Source: AC-32 sp963717725
Lineage (GTDB): Bacteria; Actinomycetota; Thermoleophilia; Gaiellales; Gaiellaceae
Assembly (NCBI GenBank): GCA_963717725.1
Contig: CAVQWS010000003.1
Span: 434,001-498,000, forward strand
Length of the DNA stretch: 64,000 nt
Direction of reading: 5' to 3'
The position numbers and the translations under genes were made by a program. Shown here in pieces: positions 63,016 to 64,000 of this stretch; position 1 is the first letter of the stretch, and each line of letters opens with the position of its first letter. The notes beneath the pieces are model-generated. The model was given only the letters and a program-made list of their open reading frames with translations, was not told the DNA's origin and made no database searches.

Positions 63016-64000
63016 ATGTCGAGCTACCGCGAGCTGCTCCAGGAGGCGAAGGCTTCGATCGACGAGGTCGACGCGCGCCGCGCGCAGGAGCTGCTCGACG
63101 GCGAGGACGCACCGCTGCTCGTCGACGTCCGCGAGCGCGACGAGTGGGAGCAGGGCCGCATCCCCGATGCCGTCCACGTCCCGCGCGGGCACCTCGAGTC
63201 GCGGATCGAAGGAGTCGCCCCCGACCGCTCGCGCCCGGTGCTGCTCTATTGCTCGCAGGGCAACCGCTCGGCCTTCGCGGCCAAGACGCTCAGCGAGCTC
63301 GGCTACGAGCGCACCATCTCGCTCGCCGGCGGCTACACGGACTGGCAGCGCAGCGGCTTCCCGACCGACCTGCCGCGCTCCCTCGGGCCCGAACGCTCGA
63401 CCCGCTACAGCCGCCACCTGCTGATCCCGGAGGTCGGCGAGGAAGGGCAGCTGCGGCTGCTCGACTCGCGGATCCTGCTGATCGGGGCCGGTGGCCTGGG
63501 CTCGCCGGCCTCGCTCTACCTCGCCGCCGCCGGCGTCGGCAAGCTCGGGATCGTCGACGCCGACGTGGTCGACGAGACGAACCTGCAGCGCCAGATCGCG
63601 CATTCGACCAACTCGCTCGGCGAGCCGAAGACCGACTCGGCGCGCCGGACGATCGAAGCCTTGAATCCCGACGTCGAGGTGGTCCCGTTCCGCGAGCGGC
63701 TGACCTCGGAGAACGTCGAGCGCATCCTCGAGCACGGCTGGGACGTGATCGTCGACGGCGCCGACAACTTCCCGACGCGCTACCTCGTCAACGATGCGTC
63801 GGTCTGGCACGACATCCCGGTCGTTCACGGCTCGATCTTCCGCTTCGAGGGCCAGGTGACGGTCTTCAAGCCAGGCGCGGGACCGTGCTACCGCTGCCTG
63901 TTCCCGCAGCCGCCGCCACCGGAGCTGGCGCCGAGCTGCGCCGAGGGCGGCGTGCTCGGCGTGCTGCCGGGCGTGATCGGCTCGATCCAGGCCGCGGAGG
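63016..64000 (+). CDS. moeB: Rhodanese-MoeB/ThiF fusion (partial, C-terminus beyond window)
   Basis: At least 328 residues from ATG 63016, running off the right edge. Residues 1-115 are a rhodanese domain with the active-site loop LLYCSQGNRSAF (Cys nucleophile). An E1-like domain follows: TRYSRHLLIPEVGEEGQ, the ATP loop LLIGAGGLGSPASLYL, VDADVVDETNLQRQI, VDGADNFPTRYLVND and the zinc cysteines CYRC. It adenylates the C-terminal glycine of MoaD/ThiS and moves sulfur to it. The rhodanese precedes the E1 domain here; in MoeZ of actinobacteria and MOCS3 it follows. Confidence 0.9.
   Translation, partial: MSSYRELLQEAKASIDEVDARRAQELLDGEDAPLLVDVRERDEWEQGRIPDAVHVPRGHLESRIEGVAPDRSRPVLLYCSQGNRSAFAAKTLSELGYERTISLAGGYTDWQRSGFPTDLPRSLGPERSTRYSRHLLIPEVGEEGQLRLLDSRILLIGAGGLGSPASLYLAAAGVGKLGIVDADVVDETNLQRQIAHSTNSLGEPKTDSARRTIEALNPDVEVVPFRERLTSENVERILEHGWDVIVDGADNFPTRYLVNDASVWHDIPVVHGSIFRFEGQVTVFKPGAGPCYRCLFPQPPPPELAPSCAEGGVLGVLPGVIGSIQAAE

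Noticed and set aside
1..64000. CRISPR array, tRNA or rRNA genes
   Set aside because: No regularly spaced repeats, CCA-ended cloverleaf or rRNA-like text was seen in the gaps between genes.

Overview
The window is GC-rich (I judge close to 70%) and densely coded. Many starts are GTG or TTG, and many junctions have the stop and next start overlapping (GTGA, ATGA). The gene content (AddAB/AdnAB-like paired nucleases, large Lhr helicase, orphan LigD polymerase domain, bacterial topoisomerase IB, cyclase-NB-ARC and BTAD regulators, BCCT-free Pst system with PhoU and PPK) points to an actinobacterium. I infer a deep lineage such as Thermoleophilia (Gaiellales/Solirubrobacterales type) rather than Streptomyces or Mycobacterium. 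No rRNA, tRNA, CRISPR or prophage was seen. No stretch over about 300 bases lacks a gene.

Layout. 1-6.4 kb: end of an endonuclease III gene and a two-gene helicase-nuclease operon. 6.5-9.5 kb: a small basic protein, topoisomerase IB, an isocitrate/isopropylmalate dehydrogenase and an HD-GYP phosphodiesterase. 9.5-13.0 kb: a tightly coupled minus-strand operon (gamma-glutamyltransferase, GNAT, DedA, phosphoesterase). 13.0-17.7 kb: a membrane glycosyltransferase-like protein facing a parA-ftsZ-unknown operon, in which FtsZ has an unusual proline-rich N-terminal extension. 17.9-23.7 kb: AzlCD exporter, unknown proteins, Nei glycosylase and a broken secreted protein gene. 23.8-34.3 kb: Lhr helicase, two divergent HIT proteins, a P-loop kinase, a cyclase-NB-ARC-TPR regulator, a GMC oxidoreductase and an HhH-GPD protein. 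34.4-45.8 kb: secreted protein, LigD polymerase domain, two tandem methyltransferases, acyl-CoA dehydrogenase, a membrane cyclase, VOC and cupin proteins, a BTAD regulator fused to a beta-propeller, and an amidohydrolase.

45.9-57.5 kb is a phosphate and polyphosphate island: CHAD protein, SixA, exopolyphosphatase, polyphosphate kinase, PstS, PhoU, PstB, PstA, PstC, a second PstS, a histidine kinase and an OmpR-type regulator. Together these would import phosphate, store it as polyphosphate and control both. 57.5-64 kb: a REP-type tyrosine transposase inside inverted repeats, an HD-domain protein, an HxlR regulator, an M20 peptidase, the principal sigma factor, a TPR-like protein and the start of a rhodanese-MoeB fusion.

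Three things stand out. (1) The parA-ftsZ-unknown operon carries a domain-rearranged FtsZ. (2) A structured element of about 70 bp occurs twice, 31 kb apart, with paired compensatory changes. (3) At least ten single-base indels break six otherwise well preserved genes, which looks more like sequence error than decay and should be kept in mind when reading gene ends.
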